Source: JBGLNJ01 sp034434835
Lineage (GTDB): Bacteria; Chloroflexota; Anaerolineae; Fen-1058
Length of the DNA: 59,300 bases
Direction of reading: 5' to 3'
NCBI GenBank assembly: GCA_034434835.1
Contig: DAOTXX010000121.1
Coordinates: forward strand, 1 to 59,300
Below are positions 38,074 through 47,236 of the stretch, one piece after another (position 1 is the first letter of the stretch; each line of letters opens with the position of its first letter). A program made the translations under genes and the position numbers. A model generated the notes under the pieces. That model was not told where the DNA came from and did no database searches. It was given only the letters and a program-made list of their open reading frames with translations.

Positions 38074-39114
38074 ATGGCGGGTGAACCCCTGGCAAATATA
38101 CTCGTCGTGGATGATACCGAAGCGATCTGCAAGGCGCTGCGTGATGTCTTGACGGTGGCAGGTTACGCGGTGCGCACTGCGCCAAGCGGCGAGCGCGCTT
38201 TGCAGATTCTCGAAACCGCTCAGATGGATCTAGTCATCACGGATCTCAAGATGAGCGGTATCAGTGGTATTCAGCTTCTCAAAAAGATCAAGGAAAAATC
38301 CCCCTCGACACCTGTGGTCATCCTTACCGGCTTTGGCGACATGGACAGCGTCATTGATGCGATGCGGGTCGGCGTCGCGGACTATCTCAAAAAGCCTTTC
38401 TCGGTCAACGAAGTGCTTCAGGTGACCGCGCGCGAGATCGCCAAGTCGAAGCAGGCGCCGGCGGCAGTCGTGACGGCGCTGCCTGTGGGCGCGTCGGAAT
38501 CTATCGCGCAACGGCTGCCCCGCAAGTACGCCTTTTCCCCCAAAGACAACGCGCGCATAGATGGTGCGTTGTCCGAATTGCGCGCGCAGACAACCGCCGA
38601 ATCGGTGCTGATCATCGAGGACACGGGGCATCTGGTTTCGTCCAAGGGTCTGTTGAGCAATGTGGACCTGGCGTCGCTTGCGGCGCTGGTCGTGAGCAGC
38701 CTCAAGACGACGACTCAGCTTGCGACGTTGTTGGGCGAGGCGGCGACGTTCACGCTCAATTTGTGGGAAGGTCAGCGCGTGGCGATGTATGCGGCCGGCG
38801 TCAACCCGGGCCTCGTTCTCGTCGTTGTGGTGCCCAAGGCCGTCAAGCAAGGCACAGTGCTGGTGTATGCCCGCAAAGCGGCTGCCGAGATCGAGCAAAT
38901 TGTCGCCAGCGCTCATGTTCGGGCCGAGTCCGCGCCGGCCCCTGCGGCTGAGCCACAACCCGCGCCCATCCCGGTTCAATCGGAGCCAACTTCTGGACTT
39001 GGGCAGTTGTTTAGTGAAGCTTCGGCGAGTGGGGCCGATTCGTCCGAACCTGCCGAGACGCTCAGTTGGGAAGAAGCGGTCAAGCGCGGTCTGATCGGCG
39101 ATTTGAGGCTATAG
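38074..39114 (+). CDS. Response regulator fused to a Roadblock/LC7 domain
   Basis: 346 residues from ATG 38074 (GGAGG six bases upstream). The receiver domain (about 5-122) carries DDTE, the phosphoacceptor in LVITDLKMSG and the Lys in LKKPFS. A linker (about 125-165) leads to a Roadblock/LC7 fold at about 170-285: IDGALSELRAQTTAESVLIIE, LVSSKG, LAALVVSSLKTT. The Pro-rich tail ends SWEEAVKRGLIGDLRL. Roadblock domains bind small Ras-like GTPases of the MglA type, so phosphorylation could control a GTPase. Neither a kinase nor an MglA gene is next to it. Confidence 0.88.
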   Translation: MAGEPLANILVVDDTEAICKALRDVLTVAGYAVRTAPSGERALQILETAQMDLVITDLKMSGISGIQLLKKIKEKSPSTPVVILTGFGDMDSVIDAMRVGVADYLKKPFSVNEVLQVTAREIAKSKQAPAAVVTALPVGASESIAQRLPRKYAFSPKDNARIDGALSELRAQTTAESVLIIEDTGHLVSSKGLLSNVDLASLAALVVSSLKTTTQLATLLGEAATFTLNLWEGQRVAMYAAGVNPGLVLVVVVPKAVKQGTVLVYARKAAAEIEQIVASAHVRAESAPAPAAEPQPAPIPVQSEPTSGLGQLFSEASASGADSSEPAETLSWEEAVKRGLIGDLRL

Positions 39115-39164
39115 ATAGCGCTCGATTTCCTTGTCCGTCTACTTTGGGTCTAGCGGGGAACATT

Positions 39165-39944
39165 GTGCGTCGGATCAGTGTTGATGGCTTGGCCTATTAC
39201 CAATTCGATCATCTGGCGGCGCGGGCGGATATCGTGCATGGCATCTTTACGCGCCAGGGAGGCGTGAGCCACCCACCGTGGGCTTCGCTCAACCTCAGTC
39301 GCTCGACGGGCGACAGCCTCAAGGCGGTGGCAGAGAACAACCGACGGATGCTGAATGTGCTCGGGCTGGCGCCTGAGCAGACCGTGAGCGCGTGGCTGAA
39401 TCATGGTAATCACGTTGCCATCGTTGGCCCGCAGCATCAAGGCACGGCCTTGAGGGATGTTGATGCAATGATCTCGGCGACGCCGGGCCTGGCGCTTGCG
39501 ATGCGCTTTGCCGATTGCGTCCCGATCCTGATTCACGATGCTGCGCGCGGCGTCATTGCGATTGTTCATGCAGGCTGGCCGGGCATCGTGGTCGGGATCG
39601 TGAGTGCAACGCTGCGCGTGATGCGCGACGCGTTCGGCTCCCGCCCGGGTGACGTGTGGGCCGGCCTTGGTCCGGCGATCCGCGTCGAGTGCTACCAGTT
39701 TGGCGCGGAGCTGGCCCGGCGTGTCGTGGCGGCCTGCCCGGCGGGCGCCCCCCTCCTGTCCGTCCAGCCGGATGGCACGCTTCACCTTGATCTGGTCGCC
39801 GCCGTCAGGTCACAATTGCAAGCGGAAGGCGTGACCGACCTTGAGGACAGCGGCATCTGCACGGCCTGCCATACCGACGAATGGTTCTCTCATCGCGTCG
39901 AAAAGACGACCGGCCGGTTTGGTGTGGTACTGGGGCTAAGGTGA
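39165..39944 (+). CDS. pgeF: Purine nucleoside phosphorylase PgeF/YfiH (laccase-domain) protein
   Basis: 259 residues from GTG 39165 (GGGGAA upstream). Conserved zinc and active-site segments: LNHGNHVAIV, RFADCVPILI, VHAGWPGIVVGI, GPAIRVECYQ and the C-terminal FSHR. This family was first described as polyphenol oxidase and is now known as adenosine-cleaving and nucleoside-phosphorylating, and as a peptidoglycan editing factor in E. coli. It lies in the usual Gram-positive-like cluster with yggS, yggT and DUF167. Confidence 0.93.
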   Translation: MRRISVDGLAYYQFDHLAARADIVHGIFTRQGGVSHPPWASLNLSRSTGDSLKAVAENNRRMLNVLGLAPEQTVSAWLNHGNHVAIVGPQHQGTALRDVDAMISATPGLALAMRFADCVPILIHDAARGVIAIVHAGWPGIVVGIVSATLRVMRDAFGSRPGDVWAGLGPAIRVECYQFGAELARRVVAACPAGAPLLSVQPDGTLHLDLVAAVRSQLQAEGVTDLEDSGICTACHTDEWFSHRVEKTTGRFGVVLGLR

Positions 39945-40009
39945 CTGCGGATTTCGTATCCAGCAAGATGATCTCGGCCGCACGTGTGTGAGGCGTGGGT
40001 GGAGGGCAA

Positions 40010-40618
40010 ATGTCGGCTCGATGGAAGAGATTGCTACAATGGCCTGTCCTGGCGGGGGGATTGATTTTTCTTGCCCTGGGCGCTCTGGAGATGTTTGGAG
40101 CGACGGGCATCGGTTCTCTGGTTTTCTGGTCTGGCGTCTCGGTCATTCTGGGCAGTTTTCTTTATTTGTTGGTATTCACGTTCTATCTGCGCTCTTCGCT
40201 TCGCGCCGCCAGTTGGGGCAGGCCTTCAACGACAAAAGCCACGTTCCTGTCGGTGTATGGAATCGTGGCACTAGTTTCCTTGACGCTATTTTTGGTCGAG
40301 ATGGCGCGAGCCTTGCGTTATTTCTACGTCGGCGTGGTGTTGACTTGGTTCGGCGTTGGTTGTGTTTCGCTCGGATTGGCAGATATGATTGGTGTACGAA
40401 TAGCCCGTGCAAGACCAGTGCCCACATCTGAGAGTAGCCTGCGGGCATTTCATTCTGTTGGGGCAGGCTTTGCAGGTGATGCCGTAATACACTCAGAGAC
40501 CGTGGATTCCAGTTCTCTGTCAAATGAACCCTGGCTTCAAACAGGTATTGACGAGGGCACGTCGCCGGGAAAATCAGATTCCGACTCCTGTGCCAACAGA
40601 ACTGACGACGCATTATAG
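40010..40618 (+). CDS. Hypothetical membrane protein
   Basis: 202 residues from ATG 40010 (GGAGGG upstream). Four membrane helices: about 10-30, 35-58, 78-98 and 105-125. The remaining 75 residues are polar, Ser-rich and probably disordered. I do not recognise the family. It lies between pgeF and yggS, 24 bp before the latter. Confidence 0.6.
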   Translation: MSARWKRLLQWPVLAGGLIFLALGALEMFGATGIGSLVFWSGVSVILGSFLYLLVFTFYLRSSLRAASWGRPSTTKATFLSVYGIVALVSLTLFLVEMARALRYFYVGVVLTWFGVGCVSLGLADMIGVRIARARPVPTSESSLRAFHSVGAGFAGDAVIHSETVDSSSLSNEPWLQTGIDEGTSPGKSDSDSCANRTDDAL

Positions 40619-40641
40619 CAACACTGGGGAACACAAGCCTC

Positions 40642-41391
40642 ATGAGCCTGGCAGAAAACATCCACCGAGTACAAGCGCGTATTGCTGCTGCCTGCGCGCG
40701 AGCCGGACGCGATCCAGCTGATGTGACGCTCGTCGCCGTGACCAAGGCCTTTTCCACAGACGCCATTCTCGAAGCCTTTCATTTGGGCTTGCGCGATTTC
40801 GGCGAGAACCGCGTCGAAGAAGCCGGGCAGAAAATACCCAATATCAAATACCAACTCTCAAACCTCCAACCTCGAATCTCCAATCAGCAGCCGGCGATCA
40901 CCTGGCACCTGGTCGGGCATTTGCAGAGCCGCAAAGTGCGCGATGCTATAGAGCTATTCGACGTGATCCACTCGGTAGATAGCGTCAAGTTAGCCGACAA
41001 GCTTGGCCGGTTGTGCGTCGAGGCCGGATGCACGATGCCGATCTTGCTCGAATGTAACGTGTCCGGCGAGACTAGCAAGTATGGCTTTCCGCTGGCGACG
41101 ACCGACGACCGTGAGCGGTGGTGGTCGGACGTGGAGGCGATCCTGGCTTTGCCGGGCGTGCATGTCGAGGGACTGATGACGGTTGCGCCTGTCGTGACCG
41201 ATCCGAATGACGCGCGGCCTGTTTTTCAGATGCTGTGTGCGTTGCGTGACGATTTGATCGCTCATTTCCCGCAGGCGAACTGTCGCCACCTTTCGATGGG
41301 TATGACGGATGACTTTGAGGTCGCCATTGAAGAAGGCGCGACGATGGTGCGCATTGGCCGTGCGCTCTTTGGCGAGCGGCAGCCGGTGTGA
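40642..41391 (+). CDS. yggS: PLP homeostasis protein YggS/PLPBP
   Basis: 249 residues. The PLP-binding Lys is in TLVAVTKAFS near residue 35; GLRDFGENRVEEA, WHLVGHLQSRKVR, LECNVSGE, GLMTVAP and SMGMTDDFEVAIEEGATMVRIG are all conserved. Between VEEAGQKI and ITWHLVGH there is an extra stretch of about 18 residues (PNIKYQLSNLQPRISNQQPA) not typical of the family; its DNA is a degenerate 7 bp repeat. YggS buffers pyridoxal phosphate in the cell. Confidence 0.95.
   Translation: MSLAENIHRVQARIAAACARAGRDPADVTLVAVTKAFSTDAILEAFHLGLRDFGENRVEEAGQKIPNIKYQLSNLQPRISNQQPAITWHLVGHLQSRKVRDAIELFDVIHSVDSVKLADKLGRLCVEAGCTMPILLECNVSGETSKYGFPLATTDDRERWWSDVEAILALPGVHVEGLMTVAPVVTDPNDARPVFQMLCALRDDLIAHFPQANCRHLSMGMTDDFEVAIEEGATMVRIGRALFGERQPV
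40848..40900. repeat. Degenerate heptamer tract inside yggS
   Basis: Units of about 7 bp such as CAAATAC, CAACTCT, CAAACCT, CCAACCT, CGAATCT, CCAATCA. It encodes an in-frame insertion in the loop before the WHLVGH motif. Confidence 0.65.
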
Positions 41392-41400
41392 GGTGATCCG

Positions 41401-41667
41401 ATGACCGTGTTCATCTTTCAGGTGCTTGATGCCCTCTTGCAATTGTACTCGCTAGTGATCGTCGTGCGGGCTTTTCTTTCGTTCTTCAGTCCGGATCTAC
41501 GCAACCCGGTGATGCGTTTTATCTTTGATATCACCGAGCCACTGCTCGCGCTACTCCGGCGATTCGCGATTGTCGGCATGCTAGATCTTTCGCCGATTGC
41601 GGCGATTATCATCCTGATGGTTCTGCGCCAATTATTGGTGAGCCTGGCGGTGAGCCTGCTGCGTTGA
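41401..41667 (+). CDS. YggT family membrane protein
   Basis: 88 residues. Two hydrophobic helices (about 5-25 and 58-85) flank SFFSPDLRNPVMRFIFDITEP, matching the YggT motif NP-x-R-F-x3-ITEP. YggT proteins are linked with cell division and osmotic stress in the yggS-yggT-sepF neighbourhood. It begins 10 bp after yggS. Confidence 0.92.
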   Translation: MTVFIFQVLDALLQLYSLVIVVRAFLSFFSPDLRNPVMRFIFDITEPLLALLRRFAIVGMLDLSPIAAIIILMVLRQLLVSLAVSLLR

Positions 41668-41676
41668 GGCCTTTGG

Positions 41677-41988
41677 ATGGACTTGCCGGTCAAGACGGTA
41701 GCAGACGGTGTGACGTTGGTCGTACGTGTGACGCCGCGCGCGCGCAAGAACGAGATCGTTGGCGTGGAGGGTGAGGCGCTCCGCGTCAGACTGCACGCGC
41801 CGCCAGTTGAAGGCGCGGCGAACGTTGCGCTGTGTGCGCTGTTGGCAGAGGCGTTGGGCGTGCGCTCCAGCGCCGTGACGCTGCTGACCGGGCAAACGGG
41901 TCGTGTCAAGGTCGTGCATGTGCGAGGTGTGACAGCGGATCAGGTGCAGGCCCTCGCGCGTGACATCGCGGAGTCCGCAGATGCCTGA
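41677..41988 (+). CDS. DUF167/YggU family protein
   Basis: 103 residues. VTPRARKNEIVGVEG, LRVRLHAPPVEGAANVAL and SSAVTLLTGQTGRVKVVHV are the standard family motifs. Function is unknown. It is 10 bp after yggT, and its stop codon lies inside the next gene (8 bp overlap). Confidence 0.93.
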   Translation: MDLPVKTVADGVTLVVRVTPRARKNEIVGVEGEALRVRLHAPPVEGAANVALCALLAEALGVRSSAVTLLTGQTGRVKVVHVRGVTADQVQALARDIAESADA

Positions 41989-44632
41989 GTGGCCGACCGG
42001 CACGGTCACGTTTTTCTTCACTGACATCGAAGGTAGCGTACGGCTATGGGAGCTTCATCCTGTGGCGATGCGCGATGCGCTGGCGCGCCATGATGCGATT
42101 CTACGCGCAGCCATCGAGAACAATGGCGGATACGTGTTCAAGACTGTCGGCGATGCCTTCTTTTCTGTGTTTGGCTATGCGCCTGCCGCGCTCAGGGCTG
42201 CGCTGGAGGCGCAGCGCGCGTTGCGCGACGAGCCGTGGGGCGAGACTGGGCCGCTCAAAGTGCGCATGGCACTGCACATTGGCAGCGCGGTTGAACGGGG
42301 TGGCGACTACTTTGGCCCGTCGCTCAGCCGTGCCCAGCGCCTGCTTTCTGCGGCGCACGGCGGGCAAATTGTCATGTCACTTTCGGCGCGTGAGCTGGTG
42401 TCCGAATCGCTGCCGGAAGGCGTGGACTTGTATGACCTGGGCAAGCGTCGTCTGAAGGATTTGAGCACCACCGAACATGTCTTTCAGGTGGTCGCCCCGG
42501 ATTTGCCGCGTGATTTCCCGCCACTCAAGACGCTCGATGCCAGGCCCGTCCATCTGCCGGCGCCGACGACTTCGTTCATCGGGCGTGAAAGTGAGGTCGC
42601 GGCCGTGTGTGGATTGCTGCGGCGCAAGGATGTCCGGCTGGTCAATCTGACCGGGCCGGGCGGCGTCGGCAAGACCCGGCTGGCGCTCCAGGTGGCGGCG
42701 GACATGGCCGACGAGTTTGAGCATGGTGTGTGCTTTGTGGGGCTATCGCCGGTTGTAGACCCCGGCATGGTGGTCTCGGCCATTGCCCAGACATTAGGCG
42801 TGAGCGAGTCGGTGGGGCAAGTACTGACGACCACGTTGATCGAGTACATTCACGATCGTCAACTACTGCTCGTGCTCGACAATTTTGAGCATGTGATGTC
42901 GGCTTCGCCCATCATCGCGGATCTGTTGATGGCGGCGCGGCGGCTCAAAGTGTTGGTGACCAGCCGCGAGATCTTGCGCATCTATGGCGAGCACGAATAC
43001 AACGTGCCGCCTCTGGAGCTGCCCGATCTCAAGCGATTGCCCGACCTGGAACGTCTGCGCCAATGCGCGGCGATCACTCTGTTTGTCGAGCGCGCGCAGG
43101 CGATCAAGCCTGGCTTTGAGTTGTCGCCTGACAACTCGCGAGCGGTCAGTGAGATTTGCGCGCGGTTGGATGGCCTGCCCCTGGCGATTGAACTGGCCGC
43201 TGCGCGCATCCGGCTATTCAGCCCACACGAGATGCTGATCCGCCTGACCAACCGGCTGGCGCTTTTGACTTCGGGCGGCAAAGGTATGCCGGAACGCCAG
43301 CGCACGCTGCGCGGCACGATTGACTGGAGTTACGAGCTGCTCGACGGGCATGAAAAGAGGTTATTCGCCCGGCTAGGTGTGTTTGTCGGCGGCCACACGG
43401 TGGGCGCAGCGGAAACCGTCTGCAATGCAGATGGCGTGCTCAAGCCGGATGTCGCCAGTGTGCTGACCTCGCTCCTGGAAAAGAGTCTGGTGCAGCCCAG
43501 AAGGGGATCCGTGGACGAATCGCGCTTTGCAATGTTGGAGACGATTCGCGAGTATGCGTTAGAGCGGCTGGCAGAGGCTGGTGAAGCCTCCGAGATCTGG
43601 CGGCGGCACTCGGATTATTATTTGACGCTGGCTGAGGTGGCCGAGCTGGAACTGCGTGGCCCGGATCAAGCCGAGTGGCTGGAACGTTTGGAGCGAGAGC
43701 ACGACAATCTGCGCGCGGCCTTGGGCTGGTCATTGCAAAACGGTCAGGTGGAAAAAGCGTTGCGATTGGGCGCGGCCTTGTGGACCTTTTGGTATTGGCG
43801 CGGCTACCTGAGTGAGGGCCGCATGTGGCTGGAAGGCGCGCTGGCGACTGCGCTCGGCAGCATGATCCCTGCGGTTGTGCGGGCCAAGGCGCTCCATGGT
43901 GCCGGCATGTTAGCCTGCGCTCAAGGCGACCTGCGTCGCTCGCTGAATCTGCTTGAGATCAGTCTTGAGCTGTGGCGCGAGCTGGGCGACAAGCAAGGCC
44001 TGGCGTTCGTGCTCAACGGCCTGGGCACGGCGACGTATAACCAGGGCGACCTGGAACAATCGGCCAAGTATCAAGAGGAGAGTCTGGCACTGTGCCGGGA
44101 ACTGAGCAACAAGTGGGGCATTGCTGCGGCGCTTAACGGCCTGGGCGAGTTGGCGCGCTGCCGGGGCGATTACACAGAAGCCCAATCACTGTATCAGGAG
44201 AGTCTGGCGTTGCGGCGCGAGCTGAACAATCGCGTGGGGATTGCCGTTGTGCTCCACAATCTGGGCCATGTGGCAGCGTATCAGAACGATTACCTTCAGG
44301 CCGGCGCGCTCTTTGCCGAAGCGCTAAGCATGGCGCGCGAAATGGGCGATTTGCAGTGCCTGGCCGAGTGTCTGACTGGCCTGGCGGGTGTGCTTGTTGC
44401 CGAGCAGCGCTCACTGGACGCGGCATGGTTATTTGGCGCCGCCGAGTCGCTGCTGTCTGCCATTGGCGCCAGCCTGGAGCCAGCCGATCGCGCTGAACGT
44501 GAACGCCATCTGGCGGCTGCGCGCAGTGCGGGCCTCGACGAGGCCGCCTTTGCGGCAGCGTGGGCAGGAGGTCGAGCCATGACGCCTGATCAGGCGGTCG
44601 AGTTTGCTTTGGAGCGTGTTGCGGATGCCTGA
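41981..44632 (+). CDS. Class III cyclase-STAND ATPase-TPR protein, copy 1
   Basis: 883 residues from ATG 41981 (GGAG eight bases upstream). The cyclase domain (about 1-175) keeps both metal-binding aspartates (FFTDIEG, VGDAFF), but the usual Asn of the N-x3-x-R motif is Ser (SLSRAQRL); the Arg is retained. A NB-ARC-like STAND ATPase follows: Walker A GPGGVGKTRLALQ near residue 226, LLVLDNFEHV, LVTSRE and GLPLAIELAAARI. About 250 residues of TPR-like repeats close the protein (RRELNNRVGIAVVLHNLG). This layout is common in actinobacteria and Chloroflexota signalling ATPases, here without an HTH. It may make cAMP or be a pseudo-cyclase. Confidence 0.9.
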   Translation: MPEWPTGTVTFFFTDIEGSVRLWELHPVAMRDALARHDAILRAAIENNGGYVFKTVGDAFFSVFGYAPAALRAALEAQRALRDEPWGETGPLKVRMALHIGSAVERGGDYFGPSLSRAQRLLSAAHGGQIVMSLSARELVSESLPEGVDLYDLGKRRLKDLSTTEHVFQVVAPDLPRDFPPLKTLDARPVHLPAPTTSFIGRESEVAAVCGLLRRKDVRLVNLTGPGGVGKTRLALQVAADMADEFEHGVCFVGLSPVVDPGMVVSAIAQTLGVSESVGQVLTTTLIEYIHDRQLLLVLDNFEHVMSASPIIADLLMAARRLKVLVTSREILRIYGEHEYNVPPLELPDLKRLPDLERLRQCAAITLFVERAQAIKPGFELSPDNSRAVSEICARLDGLPLAIELAAARIRLFSPHEMLIRLTNRLALLTSGGKGMPERQRTLRGTIDWSYELLDGHEKRLFARLGVFVGGHTVGAAETVCNADGVLKPDVASVLTSLLEKSLVQPRRGSVDESRFAMLETIREYALERLAEAGEASEIWRRHSDYYLTLAEVAELELRGPDQAEWLERLEREHDNLRAALGWSLQNGQVEKALRLGAALWTFWYWRGYLSEGRMWLEGALATALGSMIPAVVRAKALHGAGMLACAQGDLRRSLNLLEISLELWRELGDKQGLAFVLNGLGTATYNQGDLEQSAKYQEESLALCRELSNKWGIAAALNGLGELARCRGDYTEAQSLYQESLALRRELNNRVGIAVVLHNLGHVAAYQNDYLQAGALFAEALSMAREMGDLQCLAECLTGLAGVLVAEQRSLDAAWLFGAAESLLSAIGASLEPADRAERERHLAAARSAGLDEAAFAAAWAGGRAMTPDQAVEFALERVADA

Positions 44633-47168
44633 TCTGCCGACCCGGATCGTCACCTTTCTTTTCAGCGATGTTGAGAATGGTGAGCGGTTATCGGAACGAT
44701 ACCCGGCCGCCATCCAGCCCGCCTTGACTGCCTATCGGGACATTGTGCGGCGAGCTATCGTCGCGCGTGGCGGTCATGTCTACTATGAGATGGGGGATGC
44801 TCTGCGCGCCAGCTTTGCCGAGGCCGATTCGGCGTTGGAGGCGGCTCTGGATGCTCAGCGCGATCTTGTCCAGGCCGAATGGCCCGGGACCGGCCCGCTG
44901 CCGATTCGCATGGTCTTGCAGACCGGCTCGATCTGGGCTCCCGAAGGGGACTATGTCGGCATTACGGCCAACCGCGCGGCGCGGCTCTTGCAAGTAGCTC
45001 GCGGCGGTCAGGTGCTGCTCTCGACCGCAACCTGGCAACACATTCACAGTCACCTGCTGGATAAAGTCCAGTTACGAGACCTGGGCGAACACGGCTTGGG
45101 GGGGCTGGTGCAGCCCGAGCATATCTTTCAACTCGTTTTCCCCGATCTGCCCATCGAGTCTGCCCCACTCCGATCCCTCGATACGCTGGTCCATAACTTG
45201 CCGGTCCGGCCGGGAAGCTTTGTCGGGCGTGAGCGCACCGTGGATGAGGTCGAGCGATTGATTGCCACGACTCGCCTGCTCACGCTCACGGGCGCGGGCG
45301 GCGTGGGCAAGACCCGGCTGGCGCTCCAGGTGGCCTGCGACATGTTGGGCGTGTTCGAGGACGGCGTGTGGCTGGTCGAGCTGTGTGGTGTCTCGGATGG
45401 GGCGCTGGTCTCATTGGCTGTGGCCTCGGTGTTGAATGTGCATGAGGAGGCAGAACGCCCGTTGCTAGAGACGCTGACCCGGCATCTGCGCGATCAGAGC
45501 CTGCTGTTGATCCTGGACTGCTGCGAGCATGTCATCGAAGCCTGCGCCGAATTAAGTGAGGCGCTGCTTTACGCCTGCCCCCGACTGCGCCTCCTGGTGA
45601 CAAGCCGCGAGCCTCTCGACATTCCCGATGAGGTCACCTGGACGGTTTTCTCTCTTTCGTTGCCTGAGATGGAACGATTGTCCTTCTCCGGTCGAGATTT
45701 TGTCTCTGCCCTGACCGAGTATGATGCCGTGCGGCTCTTTGTCGAGCGAGCCAGGATGGCTCTACCGACTTTTACGTTGACCATGGAGAATGTGTTGACG
45801 GTGGCCCAAATCTGTCGCCGCCTGGATGGGATCCCGCTGGCTATCGAGTTGGTGGCGTCCATCGTCAAGTTGTTGCCCATCGAAAAGATCGCCCATCGGC
45901 TCACCGAATACTTTAGATTGTTGACGGGAGGTCGTCACACCGCTATGCCCAGGGACCGCACCCTGTGGGTTGTCATCGGTTGGAGCTATAGTTTGCTGTC
46001 CGAGGCAGAGCAGGCGTTGCTGCGGAGACTATCGGTGTTTGTGGGCGGCTGCACGGTCGAAGCGGCCGAGATCGTGTGTTGGGGCAGGGGGCTAGAGACC
46101 GAGTTCATCGCAGACCTGCTGACCGAGCTGGAACTCAAATCGCTTGTGACCATCGAACAGCGCGGCGAGAGGCCACGATATCTTGTGCTGGAAATGATCC
46201 GGCAGTACTGCCGTGACAAGCTTTTGGATTCGGGCGAGACCGATTGGGTGCAGGGTCGCTTTCTTGACTATTACCTCCGCCTGGCCGAAGAGGCGGAGAC
46301 CAAGCTGCAAAGCGCAGAACAATTTGTATGGTTGGATCGGTTGGAGGTTGAATACGATAATTTGAGAGCGGCGTTGGAGTGGGGACAGGCTTCTCCGGCT
46401 GATGCCGAAGCCGGATTGCGATTGGCAAGCGCTTTGTGGCGTTTCTGGTACTTGCGCGGCAAGTTGAGCGAAGGGCGCCTATGGCTGGAAGGTGCGCTGA
46501 CCGGTGCGCGTGGCGGCAGTCTGGCCCGAGCCAAGGTGTTCAATGTCGCCGGTCATCTAGCGTACGCCCAGGGCGACCTGGTCGCGGCGCGGCTGTTCTA
46601 TGAAGAAAGCCTCGCCATTCGACGTGAATCGGGTGACAAGCGTGGCATGATCAACTCGCTCGGCAGCCTGGGACAGGTGTTGAAGGCCCAGGGCGAATAT
46701 GGTCAGGCGGAGAGGCTTTACGAGGAAAGCCTGGCGGTTTCTAGAGAGATGGGCAGTGAGGAAAGTATCGCGGCTGCTTTGTATGACTTGGGTGGCGTGC
46801 TGCTCGGTCGAGGCAGTTACCAGCGGGCGGGCAGTATCTTGCTAGAGAGCCTGCGGCTCTGGCGTGAGATCGGTCATGCCGATCGGATTGTCGCTTGCCT
46901 GGTGAGCCTCAGTCAGGTGGTGAGCATGGTTGGCTCAGTGGGCAAGCAGGCCTCGCCTGAAGCGGCGCTCAAAGCGGCGCGGTTGTTAGGCGCGGCCAGC
47001 ATCCTCCTCGATACCATTGATTCGCCTTTGTCTTCCGACCGGGCCGAGTACGACCAGAGTATGGCCGTGGTGCGTGCTTGTCTTGGTGAGACGGCATTTG
47101 CCCAAGCCTGGGCTGAGGGGCGTGCCATGACACGCGAACAGGCTATCGCCTATGCGCTGGGAGAGTAG
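44625..47168 (+). CDS. Class III cyclase-STAND ATPase-TPR protein, copy 2
   Basis: 847 residues from ATG 44625, which overlaps copy 1 by 8 bp. The cyclase domain keeps FSDVENG, MGDALR and an intact N-x3-R (ITANRAARLL). The ATPase has GAGGVGKTRLALQ, LLLILDCCEHV, LVTSREPL and GIPLAIELVASI. The TPR part is shorter (KRGMINSLGSLGQVLKAQG). It is the most divergent of the three copies in the cyclase loop (VENGERLSE in place of IEGS-x-LWE). Overlap with copy 1 makes co-translation likely. Confidence 0.9.
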   Translation: MPDLPTRIVTFLFSDVENGERLSERYPAAIQPALTAYRDIVRRAIVARGGHVYYEMGDALRASFAEADSALEAALDAQRDLVQAEWPGTGPLPIRMVLQTGSIWAPEGDYVGITANRAARLLQVARGGQVLLSTATWQHIHSHLLDKVQLRDLGEHGLGGLVQPEHIFQLVFPDLPIESAPLRSLDTLVHNLPVRPGSFVGRERTVDEVERLIATTRLLTLTGAGGVGKTRLALQVACDMLGVFEDGVWLVELCGVSDGALVSLAVASVLNVHEEAERPLLETLTRHLRDQSLLLILDCCEHVIEACAELSEALLYACPRLRLLVTSREPLDIPDEVTWTVFSLSLPEMERLSFSGRDFVSALTEYDAVRLFVERARMALPTFTLTMENVLTVAQICRRLDGIPLAIELVASIVKLLPIEKIAHRLTEYFRLLTGGRHTAMPRDRTLWVVIGWSYSLLSEAEQALLRRLSVFVGGCTVEAAEIVCWGRGLETEFIADLLTELELKSLVTIEQRGERPRYLVLEMIRQYCRDKLLDSGETDWVQGRFLDYYLRLAEEAETKLQSAEQFVWLDRLEVEYDNLRAALEWGQASPADAEAGLRLASALWRFWYLRGKLSEGRLWLEGALTGARGGSLARAKVFNVAGHLAYAQGDLVAARLFYEESLAIRRESGDKRGMINSLGSLGQVLKAQGEYGQAERLYEESLAVSREMGSEESIAAALYDLGGVLLGRGSYQRAGSILLESLRLWREIGHADRIVACLVSLSQVVSMVGSVGKQASPEAALKAARLLGAASILLDTIDSPLSSDRAEYDQSMAVVRACLGETAFAQAWAEGRAMTREQAIAYALGE

Positions 47169-47236
47169 ATGTCGAGCGTCAGGCATTGGACATCATGCGC
47201 TCTGATGAGCGACGTGTGATGCTGGAGGTTGTTCTC

